In this document: positions 18,381 to 26,628 of the stretch, piece after piece
Numbering within the stretch: the stretch's first letter is position 1
Layout of the letters: each line of letters opens with the position of its first letter
Assembly: GCF_001570405.1 (NCBI RefSeq)
Contig: NZ_BBYM01000006.1
Span: 135,102 to 199,101, forward strand
Direction: 5' to 3'
DNA: 64,000 bases
DNA from: Microtetraspora niveoalba
GTDB lineage: Bacteria; Actinomycetota; Actinomycetes; Streptosporangiales; Streptosporangiaceae
The notes under the pieces: generated by a model
Told to the model about the DNA's origin: nothing
Seen by the model: only the letters and a program-made list of their open reading frames with translations
Databases searched by the model: none
Position numbers and translations under genes: made by a program

Positions 18381-19181
18381 TCAGAGGACCTTGGACAGGA
18401 ACGCCTGCGTACGCGCGTGCTGGGGGTTGGCCAGCACCTCGCGCGGCGCGCCCTGCTCGACGACCACGCCGCCGTCCATGAAGACGAGCGAGTCGCCGAC
18501 CTCCCTCGCGAACCCCATCTCGTGCGTCACCACGACCATCGTCATGCCCTCGCGGGCCAGGTCGCGCATGACGTCCAGGACCTCGCCGACCAGCTCGGGG
18601 TCCAGCGCGGACGTGGGCTCGTCGAACAGCATGAGCTTGGGCTGCATCGCGAGCGCCCGGGCGATCGCGACCCGCTGCTGCTGGCCGCCGGAGAGCTGGG
18701 ACGGGTAGTTGCCCATCCGGTCGGACAGGCCGACCCGTTCGAGCAGCTGCTCGGCCCGCGCCTTGGCGGCGTCCTTGCCCTCGCCCTTGACCAGCATCGG
18801 TGCTTCCATGACGTTCTGCAGCGCCGTCATGTGCGGGAAGAGGTTGAACCGCTGGAACACCATGCCGATGTCCCTGCGCTGGGCGGAGACCTCCCTCTCG
18901 CGCAGCTCGTACAGCTTGTCGCCGCGCTGGCGGTAGCCGACGAGGTGCCCGTCGACCCACAGCCGGCCCGCGTCGATCTTCTCCAGGTGGTTGATGCAGC
19001 GCAGGAAGGTGGACTTCCCCGAGCCGGACGGCCCGACGACGCACATCACCTCGCCCTGCCGCACCTCCAGGTCGATGCCCTTGAGGACCTCGACGTGGCC
19101 GAAGTTCTTGCAGACCCGCTCGGCCTTCACCATCAGGCCCTCGGCCGCCATGTCCAGCGGGGCGTTCGTGGTCTCGCTCAT
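18381..19181 (-). CDS. Polar amino acid ABC importer, ATP-binding protein (GlnQ type)
   Basis: 266 residues. Walker [10 protein letters not shown], signature [15 protein letters not shown], Walker [15 protein letters not shown] and the switch His in [13 protein letters not shown] are all intact. The closest family is the GlnQ/HisP group energising polar amino acid uptake. The ATG overlaps the permease stop by 4 bases. Last gene of the three-gene operon, ending at a strong hairpin. Confidence 0.92.
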   Translation of the reverse strand: MSETTNAPLDMAAEGLMVKAERVCKNFGHVEVLKGIDLEVRQGEVMCVVGPSGSGKSTFLRCINHLEKIDAGRLWVDGHLVGYRQRGDKLYELREREVSAQRRDIGMVFQRFNLFPHMTALQNVMEAPMLVKGEGKDAAKARAEQLLERVGLSDRMGNYPSQLSGGQQQRVAIARALAMQPKLMLFDEPTSALDPELVGEVLDVMRDLAREGMTMVVVTHEMGFAREVGDSLVFMDGGVVVEQGAPREVLANPQHARTQAFLSKVL

Positions 19182-20032
19182 CGCGCGTACCCCTTGCCGT
19201 AGTGCCGCTCGAGGTAGTGCTGGCCGATCATCATGAGCGACGACAGGAACAGGTACCAGAGGCAGGCCATGACCAGCATCGGGATGATCTGGTACGTGTG
19301 CGAGTAGATGTTCTGCACCGCGAAGGTGAGCTCGAAGTACGGCACCGCCATGACGAGCGAGGTGTTCTTCAGCATCGAGATCGCCTCGTTGCCCGTCGGC
19401 GGCGCGATCACCCGCATCGCCTGGGGCAGGACGATCCGGCGGAGCGTCTGCGCCCGGGTCAGGCCGAGCGCGCTGGCCGCCTCCTGCTGGCCCGCGTCCA
19501 CCGACTGGATGCCGCCGCGCACGATCTCGGCCATGTAGGCCGCCTCGTTGAAGATCAATCCGAGCGCCGCCGCGGCGGCCGCGCTGTACAGCGCGCTCGC
19601 CTGCGCGCTGACGAACTCCGGACCGAACGGGATGCCCAGGCCGATGGTGGGGAACAGCGCGCCGATGTTGCCCCAGATCAGCAACTGGGTGAGCAGCGGC
19701 GTGCCGCGGAAGACCCAGATGTACAGCCAGGCGGCCCCGCGCAGCAGCGGGTTCGCGGACAGCCGCATGAGCGCGAGCACGATGCCCAGCGCGACGCCGC
19801 CCGCCATCGCGGCGACGGTCAGCCAGATGGTGTTGCGCACACCTTCGAGCACCGGGGGCGAGAACAGGTACTTGAGCTGCTCCGCCCAGTTGTACGCCTC
19901 ATTGGTGATCAGGTTGTTGACCAGCATCGCGGCCAGCACCGCGACGGCCACGGCCGCGACCCAGCGGCCGGGGTGACGCACCGGGACGGCCTTGATCGTC
20001 CCGGTGCGCGGTTCCGTTTCACCCACGGACAT
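19178..20032 (-). CDS. Polar amino acid ABC importer, permease
   Basis: 284 residues. There is a first helix near 24-45, then the HisM/GlnP-type permease core with five or more helices. The coupling segment reads [34 protein letters not shown], the EAA loop that contacts the ATPase. The first 20 residues are cytoplasmic and polar. It starts 3 bases after the binding protein's stop. A homodimeric permease is implied because only one permease gene is present. Confidence 0.92.
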   Translation of the reverse strand: MSVGETEPRTGTIKAVPVRHPGRWVAAVAVAVLAAMLVNNLITNEAYNWAEQLKYLFSPPVLEGVRNTIWLTVAAMAGGVALGIVLALMRLSANPLLRGAAWLYIWVFRGTPLLTQLLIWGNIGALFPTIGLGIPFGPEFVSAQASALYSAAAAAALGLIFNEAAYMAEIVRGGIQSVDAGQQEAASALGLTRAQTLRRIVLPQAMRVIAPPTGNEAISMLKNTSLVMAVPYFELTFAVQNIYSHTYQIIPMLVMACLWYLFLSSLMMIGQHYLERHYGKGYAR

Positions 20033-20035
20033 GGA

Positions 20036-20947
20036 TCAGCCGCCGGCGCCGTTGATCACGGGGGTGGTGATGGCACCGTCCTGGACGCCCCACTTCTCCA
20101 GGATCTTGGTGTAGGTGCCGTCGGCCATGAGCTCCTTGAGGGCGCCCATCACGGCGTCCTTCATCGTGCCGGAGTTCTTCCCGATCGCGAAGCCGTACGG
20201 GGCCGAGTCGTAGAGCTGGCCGATGGTCTCCAGCTTGTCGCCGGTCTGCTTGACCGCGTAACCCACGATGGGCGAGTCGGCGAGCATGCCGTCGATCTTG
20301 CCGGACACCAGGTCGGCGTTGACCTCGGTCTGGCCCTTGCGCACGACCTGCTCGATCGCGGGCTTGCCGTCCTTGACGCACTTGTCGCTGCGCGCCTTGA
20401 TGTCGTCGATCTGGACCGTGCCCTGCTGGACGCCGATCTTCTTGCCGCAGGCGTCGTCCGGGTTGACGCCCTGGGGGTTGCCCTTCAGGGCGGCCCAGGA
20501 GGTGCCGGCCGAGTAGTACGTCACGAAGTCGACGACCTTCTCCCGCTCAGGGTTGTCGGTGAAGGACGAGATGCCGAGCTCGTACTTGCCGGACTGGATG
20601 CCCGGGATGATCGTGTCGAAGCCGGCGTTCTGGAAGTCGGCCTTGAGCCCGAGCTTGGCGGCGAGCGCCTCACCCAGCTCGACCTCCCAGCCGACGATTT
20701 TCTGACTGGCGGGGTCGACGGACTCGTTGGGCGGGTAGGATGCGTCACTACCGATAAGGATCTTGCCGTCCGCCGCGATGTTCTCCGGTACGAGCTTCGC
20801 CAGCGTGCTCTCGGCACTGGGCGCGGGGGCCGCGGTGTCGGTGCCGGCGGTCTCGTCGCCGCCGCACGCCGAAAGGGTGAGCCCCGCGGCTACGGCCAGC
20901 GCGCCGACCAGCGCGATGCGGCGCCGCGTGATTGATCGTGGAAGCAC
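20036..20947 (-). CDS. Polar amino acid ABC importer, substrate-binding lipoprotein
   Basis: 303 residues from GTG 20947, with AAGGAG upstream. The signal peptide RRRIALVGALAVAAGLTLSACGG ends in the lipobox LSAC. The family 3 solute-binding fold is recognisable in GSDASYPPNESVD, VGWEVELGEALAAKLG and YELGISSFTDNPERE. The exact amino acid cannot be read; cystine, glutamine and other polar ligands are possible. First gene of the operon. Confidence 0.92.
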   Translation of the reverse strand: MLPRSITRRRIALVGALAVAAGLTLSACGGDETAGTDTAAPAPSAESTLAKLVPENIAADGKILIGSDASYPPNESVDPASQKIVGWEVELGEALAAKLGLKADFQNAGFDTIIPGIQSGKYELGISSFTDNPEREKVVDFVTYYSAGTSWAALKGNPQGVNPDDACGKKIGVQQGTVQIDDIKARSDKCVKDGKPAIEQVVRKGQTEVNADLVSGKIDGMLADSPIVGYAVKQTGDKLETIGQLYDSAPYGFAIGKNSGTMKDAVMGALKELMADGTYTKILEKWGVQDGAITTPVINGAGG

Positions 20948-21096
20948 GAGGCACTCCTTGGTTCTATCGGCCGGCTCGCGCCCGGCCGTGCGTGGGGATT
21001 CGGCCTGGTGGCGCCGGGAACCGGTGCCCGGAGCGATGATGACGCCTCGGTCTGCGGAAACGGGCACCAGGGTGAACACTCCTCGAATGGTTTTTC

Positions 21097-21117
21097 GGGA
21101 TGGGACACGTTATCCCA
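21097..21117. promoter_or_regulatory. Short dyad upstream of the importer operon and HAD gene
   Basis: GGGAT-N10-ATCCC and the overlapping TGGGA-N7-TCCCA form a compact dyad in the 289-base divergent region, with another TGGGA at 21122. It could be an operator for either gene. The arms are only 5 bases, so support is weak. Confidence 0.3.
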
Positions 21118-21236
21118 GATGTGGGAATCGTCCGCAACCCTTACGGCCTGCCTGTCGTCTTTGTCGTGATCTTTCGGTCGTGCTCTGGGCGGCCCGTGTC
21201 TCGCGGGTCCGGCGCGCTCCCTGACATGCTGGAGGC

Positions 21237-22016
21237 ATGAGTGAGCGTAAAGCGATCGAATGCTGGCTGTCGGACATGGACGGGGTGCTTGTTCACGAGG
21301 GGCACCCGGTCCCGGGCGCCGACGAGTTCATCGCGAAACTGCGCGCGACCGGACGTCGCTTCCTCGTGCTCACCAACAACTCCATCTATACGCCGCGCGA
21401 CCTCTCCGTACGGCTGCGCGCCGCCGGCCTGGACGTCCCGCCGGAGTCGATCTGGACGTCGGCGCTGGCGACCGCGGCGTTCCTGTCGACCCAGCGCCCG
21501 GAGGGCTCGGCGTACGTGATCGGCGAGGCGGGGCTGACCACGGCGCTGCACCAGGCGGGATACGTGCTGACCGACCTCGACCCCGACTACGTGGTGCTCG
21601 GCGAGACCAGGACCTACAGTTTCACGTCGATAACGCGGGCGATCCGGCTGATCGAGAACGGCGCCAGGTTCATCGCCACCAACCCCGACCCGGTGGGCCC
21701 GTCGCACGAGGGGTCGCTCCCGGCCTGCGGGGCGGTCGCCGCCCTGATCACCAAGGCCACCGGGGTCGAGCCGTACTTCGTCGGCAAGCCGAACCCGATG
21801 ATGATGCGCAGCGCGCTCAACCGGATCGACGCGCACAGCGAGAGCACCGCCATGATCGGCGACCGGATGGACACCGACATCGTCTGCGGCATGGAGGCGG
21901 GCCTGCACACGATCCTCGTGCTGACCGGCGTCACGCAGAAGGAGCAGATCGACCGCTTCCCGTTCCGCCCGTCGCACGTCGCCGCCTCGGTCGCCGACCT
22001 GATCGACCTGGTCTGA
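21237..22016 (+). CDS. HAD-IIA (NagD-like) sugar/nucleotide phosphatase
   Basis: 259 residues. Motif I is [10 protein letters not shown] (nucleophile and acid Asp), followed by FLVLTNNS (motif II), KPNPMMM (motif III Lys) and GDRMDTDI (motif IV). The C2-type cap between motifs II and III defines the HAD-IIA family, which includes NagD and p-nitrophenyl phosphatases. Likely a cytoplasmic phosphatase of small phosphorylated metabolites. GGAGG lies very close to the ATG. Confidence 0.88.
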   Translation: MSERKAIECWLSDMDGVLVHEGHPVPGADEFIAKLRATGRRFLVLTNNSIYTPRDLSVRLRAAGLDVPPESIWTSALATAAFLSTQRPEGSAYVIGEAGLTTALHQAGYVLTDLDPDYVVLGETRTYSFTSITRAIRLIENGARFIATNPDPVGPSHEGSLPACGAVAALITKATGVEPYFVGKPNPMMMRSALNRIDAHSESTAMIGDRMDTDIVCGMEAGLHTILVLTGVTQKEQIDRFPFRPSHVAASVADLIDLV

Positions 22017-22026
22017 CCTCTCCTCG

Positions 22027-22080
22027 GGACCCTCCGGCCCCTTCGGCCCCTTCGGCCCCTTCGGCCCCTTCGGACCCTCC
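22027..22080. repeat. 9-bp tandem repeat, six units
   Basis: Four perfect GGCCCCTTC units (22036-22071) are flanked on each side by one variant GGACCCTCC unit. The repeat is intergenic, between the HAD and DinB-like genes. In the minus strand it reads as collagen-like GPK codons in a frame that is not a real gene. Confidence 0.85.
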
Positions 22081-22098
22081 GGATTCCTGCCGCTCCCT

Positions 22099-22122
22099 GG
22101 CAGGATCGGCTGCGATCCTGCC
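22099..22122 (+). promoter_or_regulatory. 10-bp inverted repeat ending 3 bases before a start codon
   Basis: GGCAGGATCG-GCTG-CGATCCTGCC is a perfect dyad. GATCCT inside the right arm lies exactly 6 bases before ATG 22126, the leaderless -10 position, and the gene has no ribosome site. It may be an operator covering the -10 box; alternatively it is the terminator of the HAD gene. Confidence 0.45.
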
Positions 22123-22125
22123 GTC

Positions 22126-22758
22126 ATGAACCGCGTTTATCTGGAACTGGGACCGAAGAAGGTCTTCGCGTGCTCCCTCGACTGGCCGGGCTGGTGCCGC
22201 ATCGGGAGTTCGGAGGAGCTCGCGATCGAGACCCTGACCGGCTACGAACCGCGTTACCGGCTGGTCGCCGAGCGGGCGGGGCTGCCCTTCTCGCCCGGGG
22301 ACCCGGTCGTGGTCGAGCGGGTCAAGGGCACCAGCACCACGGACTTCGGCGCGCCCGACGCCGTCGCGGAGGCCGACCGCGCCCCGATGGACGCGGAGGA
22401 GGCCGACCGCGGGATCGCGCTGCTGCGGGCCGCCTGGGAGATCTTCGACGAGGTGGCCGCGGCTTCTCCCGAGGAGCTGCGCAAGGGGCCGCGGGGCGGC
22501 GGCCGGGACCGCGACCGGATGGTCGCCCACGTCGTCGAGGCGGAGCGCGCCTACGCGCGCAAGGTCGGGGTGCGGCACAAGCCGTTCCACGGCGACCGCG
22601 AGGCCAGGGACAGGATGCGCGGGGAACTGGTGGAGGTTCTCGCGCGACCGGGCGGGAGTGTTCCCGTGCCGGGCGGCTGGCCGGTCCGCTACGCGCTGCG
22701 CCGCACCGCCTGGCACGTCATCGACCACATCTGGGAGATGGAGGACCGCCGGGACTGA
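22126..22758 (+). CDS. DinB-like four-helix protein, function unknown
   Basis: 210 residues. The first 75 residues (VYLELGPKKVFACSLDWPGWCRIG) are a short alpha/beta segment. Residues 85-205 look all-helical, with MVAHVVEAERAYARKVGV and RRTAWHVIDHIWEMEDR. These two segments carry His residues where DinB/YfiT proteins bind metal. DinB-fold proteins include thiol-dependent transferases using mycothiol or bacillithiol; activity here is not established. Confidence 0.72.
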   Translation: MNRVYLELGPKKVFACSLDWPGWCRIGSSEELAIETLTGYEPRYRLVAERAGLPFSPGDPVVVERVKGTSTTDFGAPDAVAEADRAPMDAEEADRGIALLRAAWEIFDEVAAASPEELRKGPRGGGRDRDRMVAHVVEAERAYARKVGVRHKPFHGDREARDRMRGELVEVLARPGGSVPVPGGWPVRYALRRTAWHVIDHIWEMEDRRD

Positions 22759-22898
22759 TCCCGTGCCCTTCCGCCCGCCGGCGTGGCGGCCTTCACCCGG
22801 ACGGCCTTCCACCGGACGGCTTCCCACTGGGGGTCTTCCCGGGGGGCGGCCTTTCCGGCCGAGAACCAGCCGGGCGCCCAGCGGGCGCGGCGCGGTCG

Positions 22899-23354
22899 TC
22901 AGCCGATCAGCTCGGGCAGCCGGGAGATGTACTCGCCCAGGTACGTCCCGAGCTCCTCGGGGATCAAATTGATCGCGCTGATCTCCTCGGGGCGCAGCGG
23001 CAGCCGTACGACCTCGTAGTGGCCGCGGGCGGGGTCGCTGAACTCGGGCCCGCAGCGCAACGCGATGTCCATCGAGACGAGGCGGCAGCCGTACACGTGC
23101 TGGGTCTTGACACCGTTCTCCTGGACGCAGCTCAGCGTGGTGAGCGGGGTGATCGCATCGACGGTCGCGCCGAGCTCCTCCAGCATCTCGCGCCTGAGCG
23201 TGTCCTCGAGGGTCGCGTCCTCCGGCTCGACGTGCCCTCCGGGGGCGGACCAGTAGAGGTCGCGGCCCGGCACCGTGCGGCGGAACAGGATGAGCCGGTC
23301 CTCCTCGCCGTCGGATTCGAGGAGTACGGCCCGCACGCTCGGGGGGAGTTCCAT
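22899..23354 (-). CDS. Nudix hydrolase
   Basis: 151 residues. The Nudix box is in APGGHVEPEDATLEDTLRREMLEELGA, with the metal-binding REMLEELG core intact. The spacing before RRE is slightly longer than the textbook GX5EX7REUXEEXGU. It should hydrolyse a nucleoside diphosphate-type substrate, identity unknown. The ATG abuts a GAGGAG sequence, closer than usual. Confidence 0.85.
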   Translation of the reverse strand: MELPPSVRAVLLESDGEEDRLILFRRTVPGRDLYWSAPGGHVEPEDATLEDTLRREMLEELGATVDAITPLTTLSCVQENGVKTQHVYGCRLVSMDIALRCGPEFSDPARGHYEVVRLPLRPEEISAINLIPEELGTYLGEYISRLPELIG

Positions 23355-23371
23355 CTCCTCAGCGTACGGGG

Positions 23372-23794
23372 TCAGCCGGTGTCGCGCCGCAGGCGCTTGA
23401 CGTCGGAACGGTGCTTCTTGGCGGCGAGCCGCCGCTCCACGGAGGCGCGGGACGGCTTGGTGGGGCGGCGCTTGCGCGGCGGCGGCGCGATCGCCTCCGC
23501 GATCAGGTGCGCCAGCCGTACCGCGGCGGCCTCGCGGTTGCGGAGCTGGGACCGGTGCTCGGAGGCGGCCACGGTGAGCACGCCGTCGTGCAGGCGGGAG
23601 CCGAGCCGTTCGAGCGCCCGGGCCTTCAGCGCGGGGCCGAGCGCGGTCGTGGCCGCCACGTCGAAGCTCAGCTCGACCCGGCTGTCGGTGGTGTTGACGC
23701 CCTGGCCGCCGGGGCCCGACGAGCGCGAGAAACGCCAGGTGAGCTCCGCCTCCGGGATCACGACCGAGCCGCGGATGTGCAACGGGCCTGGCAT
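23372..23794 (-). CDS. arfB: ArfB-type peptidyl-tRNA hydrolase (ribosome rescue)
   Basis: 140 residues from ATG 23794, with AGAGGAG just upstream. The catalytic GGQ loop is SSGPGGQGVNTTDSRVEL (Gly29-Gly30-Gln31). The C-terminal tail is strongly basic (PPRKRRPTKPSRAS... KKHRSDVKRLRR), the tail that enters the mRNA channel of stalled ribosomes. It lacks codon-recognition domains, which separates it from RF1/RF2. It lies 17 bases before the Nudix gene, probably in one transcript. Confidence 0.92.
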   Translation of the reverse strand: MPGPLHIRGSVVIPEAELTWRFSRSSGPGGQGVNTTDSRVELSFDVAATTALGPALKARALERLGSRLHDGVLTVAASEHRSQLRNREAAAVRLAHLIAEAIAPPPRKRRPTKPSRASVERRLAAKKHRSDVKRLRRDTG

Positions 23795-24041
23795 GGTCTC
23801 CTCTTTCACGAGTCTTCCGGAAATTTCCGGACTTGCTGGGGTTTGCGGGTCCCGGGGCTGCTTCCCCGGGTTCCCGGGGCTCGGCAGTACCCGACCGATG
23901 ACGGGACGGCCTCGGGATGGTGACGGGTCGGCGTCGGGAGCGGTTCAGCGTAGCGATCCGGGCCGAGGCCGGATCAACTGATTTATCCCCAGTGAACCAG
24001 GCGGGGGCACGCGGGCAGGGGCGGGAGGCAGGGGCGCGAGC

Positions 24042-24875
24042 ATGACCACCATGGTGGGAGTCCACGGGATCGGCAAGTACCACTACTACCAGGAGGCCGG
24101 AGGATCGCCCGGCCGGGCCGCCGAGGCCATGCGGCTCAAGTGGAACGGCTACCTGGACAAGGGGCTCACCGGCGGAGCCTCCTACGGTGGCGCCGAGTAC
24201 TTCTCCGAGATCGCCTACTACGCCCACCACCTGCGCCGCACCGGCCCGGCCCCGATCCGTGAGATGACCCCGGACGCGAAGCTGGTGTTCTCCGACTGGG
24301 CCCGGCAGCTCGACGGGCGGGTGCGGAGCCGGGCGGGCGAGACCCTCACCGGGATCGCCCACCGGCTCGCCGAATGGCTGCTCGGCAGGCTGGGCGCGCA
24401 GGCCGTGCGGTTCGCCGAGGACTTCTGCCCCGAGGTCGCGGCCTACCTCGGCGGCGGCGACCCGAGGACGAAGGCGCGGGACGCCGTCGCCGACGTCATC
24501 CGGCGCAGGCGGCCGCGCGTCGTGGTCGCCCACTCGCTCGGCAGCGTCGTCGCCTACGAGGCGTTCTGGGCACACCCCGACCTGTCCGCCGAACTCCTCG
24601 TCACGCTCGGCAGCCCCCTCGCGATGCGGAACGTCGTCTTCGAGCGGCTGCTGCCGGTGCCCGTCCGGGGACGGGGCGCCCGGCCGCCCGGCGTGGGCCG
24701 CTGGGTCAACATCGCCGACAAGGACGACATCGCGGCGATCCCGCCCGGCCTGCGCGACCACTTCGACGGCGTCGAGCGCGACGTGAGCTGCAACATCGAC
24801 TGGCTCGACTTCCACACCGTGCGGAACTACCTGGGATGCGGCTCGGCCAACGACTACCTGCGGCCGTACCTCTGA
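24042..24875 (+). CDS. Alpha/beta-hydrolase-fold protein, lipase-like
   Basis: 277 residues. VVVAHSLGSVVAYEAF holds the nucleophile elbow around Ser165 (A-H-S-L-G in place of GxSxG). VGVHGIGKYHYYQ at the N-terminus is the typical HG oxyanion strand. Later segments LLVTLGSPLAM, RWVNIADKDDIAA and a C-terminal His (WLDFHTVRNYLG) could supply Asp and His. No signal peptide. Such proteins are often annotated as serine peptidases or esterases; substrate unknown. Confidence 0.8.
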   Translation: MTTMVGVHGIGKYHYYQEAGGSPGRAAEAMRLKWNGYLDKGLTGGASYGGAEYFSEIAYYAHHLRRTGPAPIREMTPDAKLVFSDWARQLDGRVRSRAGETLTGIAHRLAEWLLGRLGAQAVRFAEDFCPEVAAYLGGGDPRTKARDAVADVIRRRRPRVVVAHSLGSVVAYEAFWAHPDLSAELLVTLGSPLAMRNVVFERLLPVPVRGRGARPPGVGRWVNIADKDDIAAIPPGLRDHFDGVERDVSCNIDWLDFHTVRNYLGCGSANDYLRPYL

Positions 24876-25124
24876 CGGTTCCGACGCGCGGACCCCGGCG
24901 GCCCGCAGAGTTCACCAGGGGTCCCGTCGCAGGTCACGGGCGGCCGGCCGGTAAACGTGGCCGGTTGCACTCAGAGGCGGGTCAGCTCGGGGGCTGGGCT
25001 GTTCACCGGGCGGGCCCGTTTTCGGAGGGCCGGTCCAGCTCAGAAGGCCGGGTCGGTTCGGCGGGGCGGCGCAGTCCGGAGGGCCGGGTTCAGCCCGGAG
25101 AGGCGGCTCGGTCCGGGGACCGGC
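24876..25124. other. Convergent gap with degenerate GGGCCGG repeats
   Basis: 249 bases between two convergent genes. Imperfect copies of GGAGGGCCGGGTTCAG and related words recur at about 30-base intervals. No clear hairpin or gene is seen. Confidence 0.4.
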
Positions 25125-26546
25125 TCAGTTCAGGGGGTGGCCGAAGCCCTCGCCCTGCCGTGCCGGGGTGAGCTGGACGGCGCCCTTCGCCGCGCCGCCG
25201 CCGGTTTCCGGACCGCCCGGGGAGAGGACCGTCACCCGCTGCTCGGCGCGGGTGGACACGGCGAGCTCGGCCCGCCCGTCCCCGTCGAGATCGGCGAGGG
25301 CCACCTCCTGGCCGAAACCCTGGACCACGTCCGCTGCCACACCCGCCGACCCCGGGTCGTACAGGCGCGCCCCCCGGGCGGAGACGCCGCTCCCGCCGCC
25401 GTACAGGACGAGGGCCGCCCCCGCCCCGCCGCTCGCGCCGACCGCGACGTCCGCGTACCCGTCGCCGTCGACGTCCCCGACGGCGACCGCGCCGCCGAGG
25501 CCGTCCGTGCCCTCGGGGGCGCGCGGCATGCCGGGAGACGACAGCGTCCAGATCACGCGCTCGGCCTCGAGGCCCCGGGCGGAGCCCCGGCTGACGTAGA
25601 TCTGCCCGCCCGGATCCTCGGCGTCGGCGTAGGAGTTGCCCGCGACCACGTCGCCGAATCCGTCGCCGTCCAGGTCGCCGATGGCTACGTCGCCCACGCC
25701 CCAGCCGGGGAACGTCCCGGGCAGCCGGTCCGCCAGACCCTCCCGCGAACCCCGGTAGACCGCTCCCATGCCCTCGTCGGCCGGGTCGTCCTCCGAGTAG
25801 ACGACGGCGAGGTCGGCGTACCCGTCGCCGTCGACGTCCCCGGACGCCAGCGGGCCGACCCGCGCGGTGTTCCCCATCACGGGCGTCCAGCCGGCCCGTC
25901 CCCGCCGGATGCCGCCGCTTCCATAGGCCACCCATACGGCGTCGAAGGTGGACACGGCCAGGTCGTCGCGGCCGTCCCCGTCGTAGTCGCCCACCGCGAG
26001 GGCCGCGCCGAACCCCGTCGTGTCCCCCGGCCTGTCCAGGGCGACCAGCCGGTCGGAGAGCCCCGGTCCGGCGCCGAAGGCGATCGTCACCGAGCCCGCG
26101 CGCCCGCCCCTCCCGGGCGCGCCGACGGCGAGGTCGGCGTACCCGTCGCCGTCGAGGTCGCCGGAGGCGAGGGTCGCCCCGAAGCCCTCGCCCTTCACGG
26201 CCGCGCCGCCCCTGTCGAGAACCTGCCGCCGCGTGGACGCCACGCCGGAGGACGAGCCGTACACCACCTGGACGCGGCCGGCGCCCGGAACGCCGTTCAC
26301 CGCCCCCTCGCGTACGCCGACGGCGAGGTCGGCGTACCCGTCGCCGTTGAAGTCACGGGCCTTCGCCGCCTCGCGGGCGTCGCGCGCCGCCGTCGCGGAG
26401 GGCACGCCGGTCGCCGGGGTCGCGGCGGGGGAGGAGGAACGGGGCGGGCGCGGGCCGGAGTCCGTCGCGGCACAGGACGCCGTGGCGGCGGCGAGGAGAC
26501 CGGCGAGCAGACATGGGGCGAATCTGGTCAGAGTGGACGCGCGCAC
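25125..26546 (-). CDS. FG-GAP (integrin-alpha-like beta-propeller) lipoprotein
   Basis: 473 residues from GTG 26546. A signal peptide ends in the lipobox TASC. The body holds about seven FG-GAP repeats, each with a calcium-loop sequence such as DFNGDGYADLAVG, DLDGDGYADLAVG and DVDGDGYADVAVG. These fold as a Ca-binding seven-bladed propeller on the cell surface. Streptomycetes and relatives carry many such proteins; ligands are not known. TATGGT lies 6 bases before the GTG with no ribosome site, so the transcript may be leaderless. Confidence 0.88.
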   Translation of the reverse strand: MRASTLTRFAPCLLAGLLAAATASCAATDSGPRPPRSSSPAATPATGVPSATAARDAREAAKARDFNGDGYADLAVGVREGAVNGVPGAGRVQVVYGSSSGVASTRRQVLDRGGAAVKGEGFGATLASGDLDGDGYADLAVGAPGRGGRAGSVTIAFGAGPGLSDRLVALDRPGDTTGFGAALAVGDYDGDGRDDLAVSTFDAVWVAYGSGGIRRGRAGWTPVMGNTARVGPLASGDVDGDGYADLAVVYSEDDPADEGMGAVYRGSREGLADRLPGTFPGWGVGDVAIGDLDGDGFGDVVAGNSYADAEDPGGQIYVSRGSARGLEAERVIWTLSSPGMPRAPEGTDGLGGAVAVGDVDGDGYADVAVGASGGAGAALVLYGGGSGVSARGARLYDPGSAGVAADVVQGFGQEVALADLDGDGRAELAVSTRAEQRVTVLSPGGPETGGGAAKGAVQLTPARQGEGFGHPLN

Positions 26547-26628
26547 GAGATCACCATAGGAGCCCGGGCCGCGCCCGCGCCGCCGTACGGCGGGATCGGC
26601 CCCGCGATGTGGTGCCCCCTCCCGCGGC

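Noticed and set aside
21141-22127. Minus-strand frame with a collagen-like GPKGPKGPKG start
   Set aside because: The Gly-Pro-Lys run comes from the intergenic 9-bp repeat, and the rest is antisense to the HAD gene.
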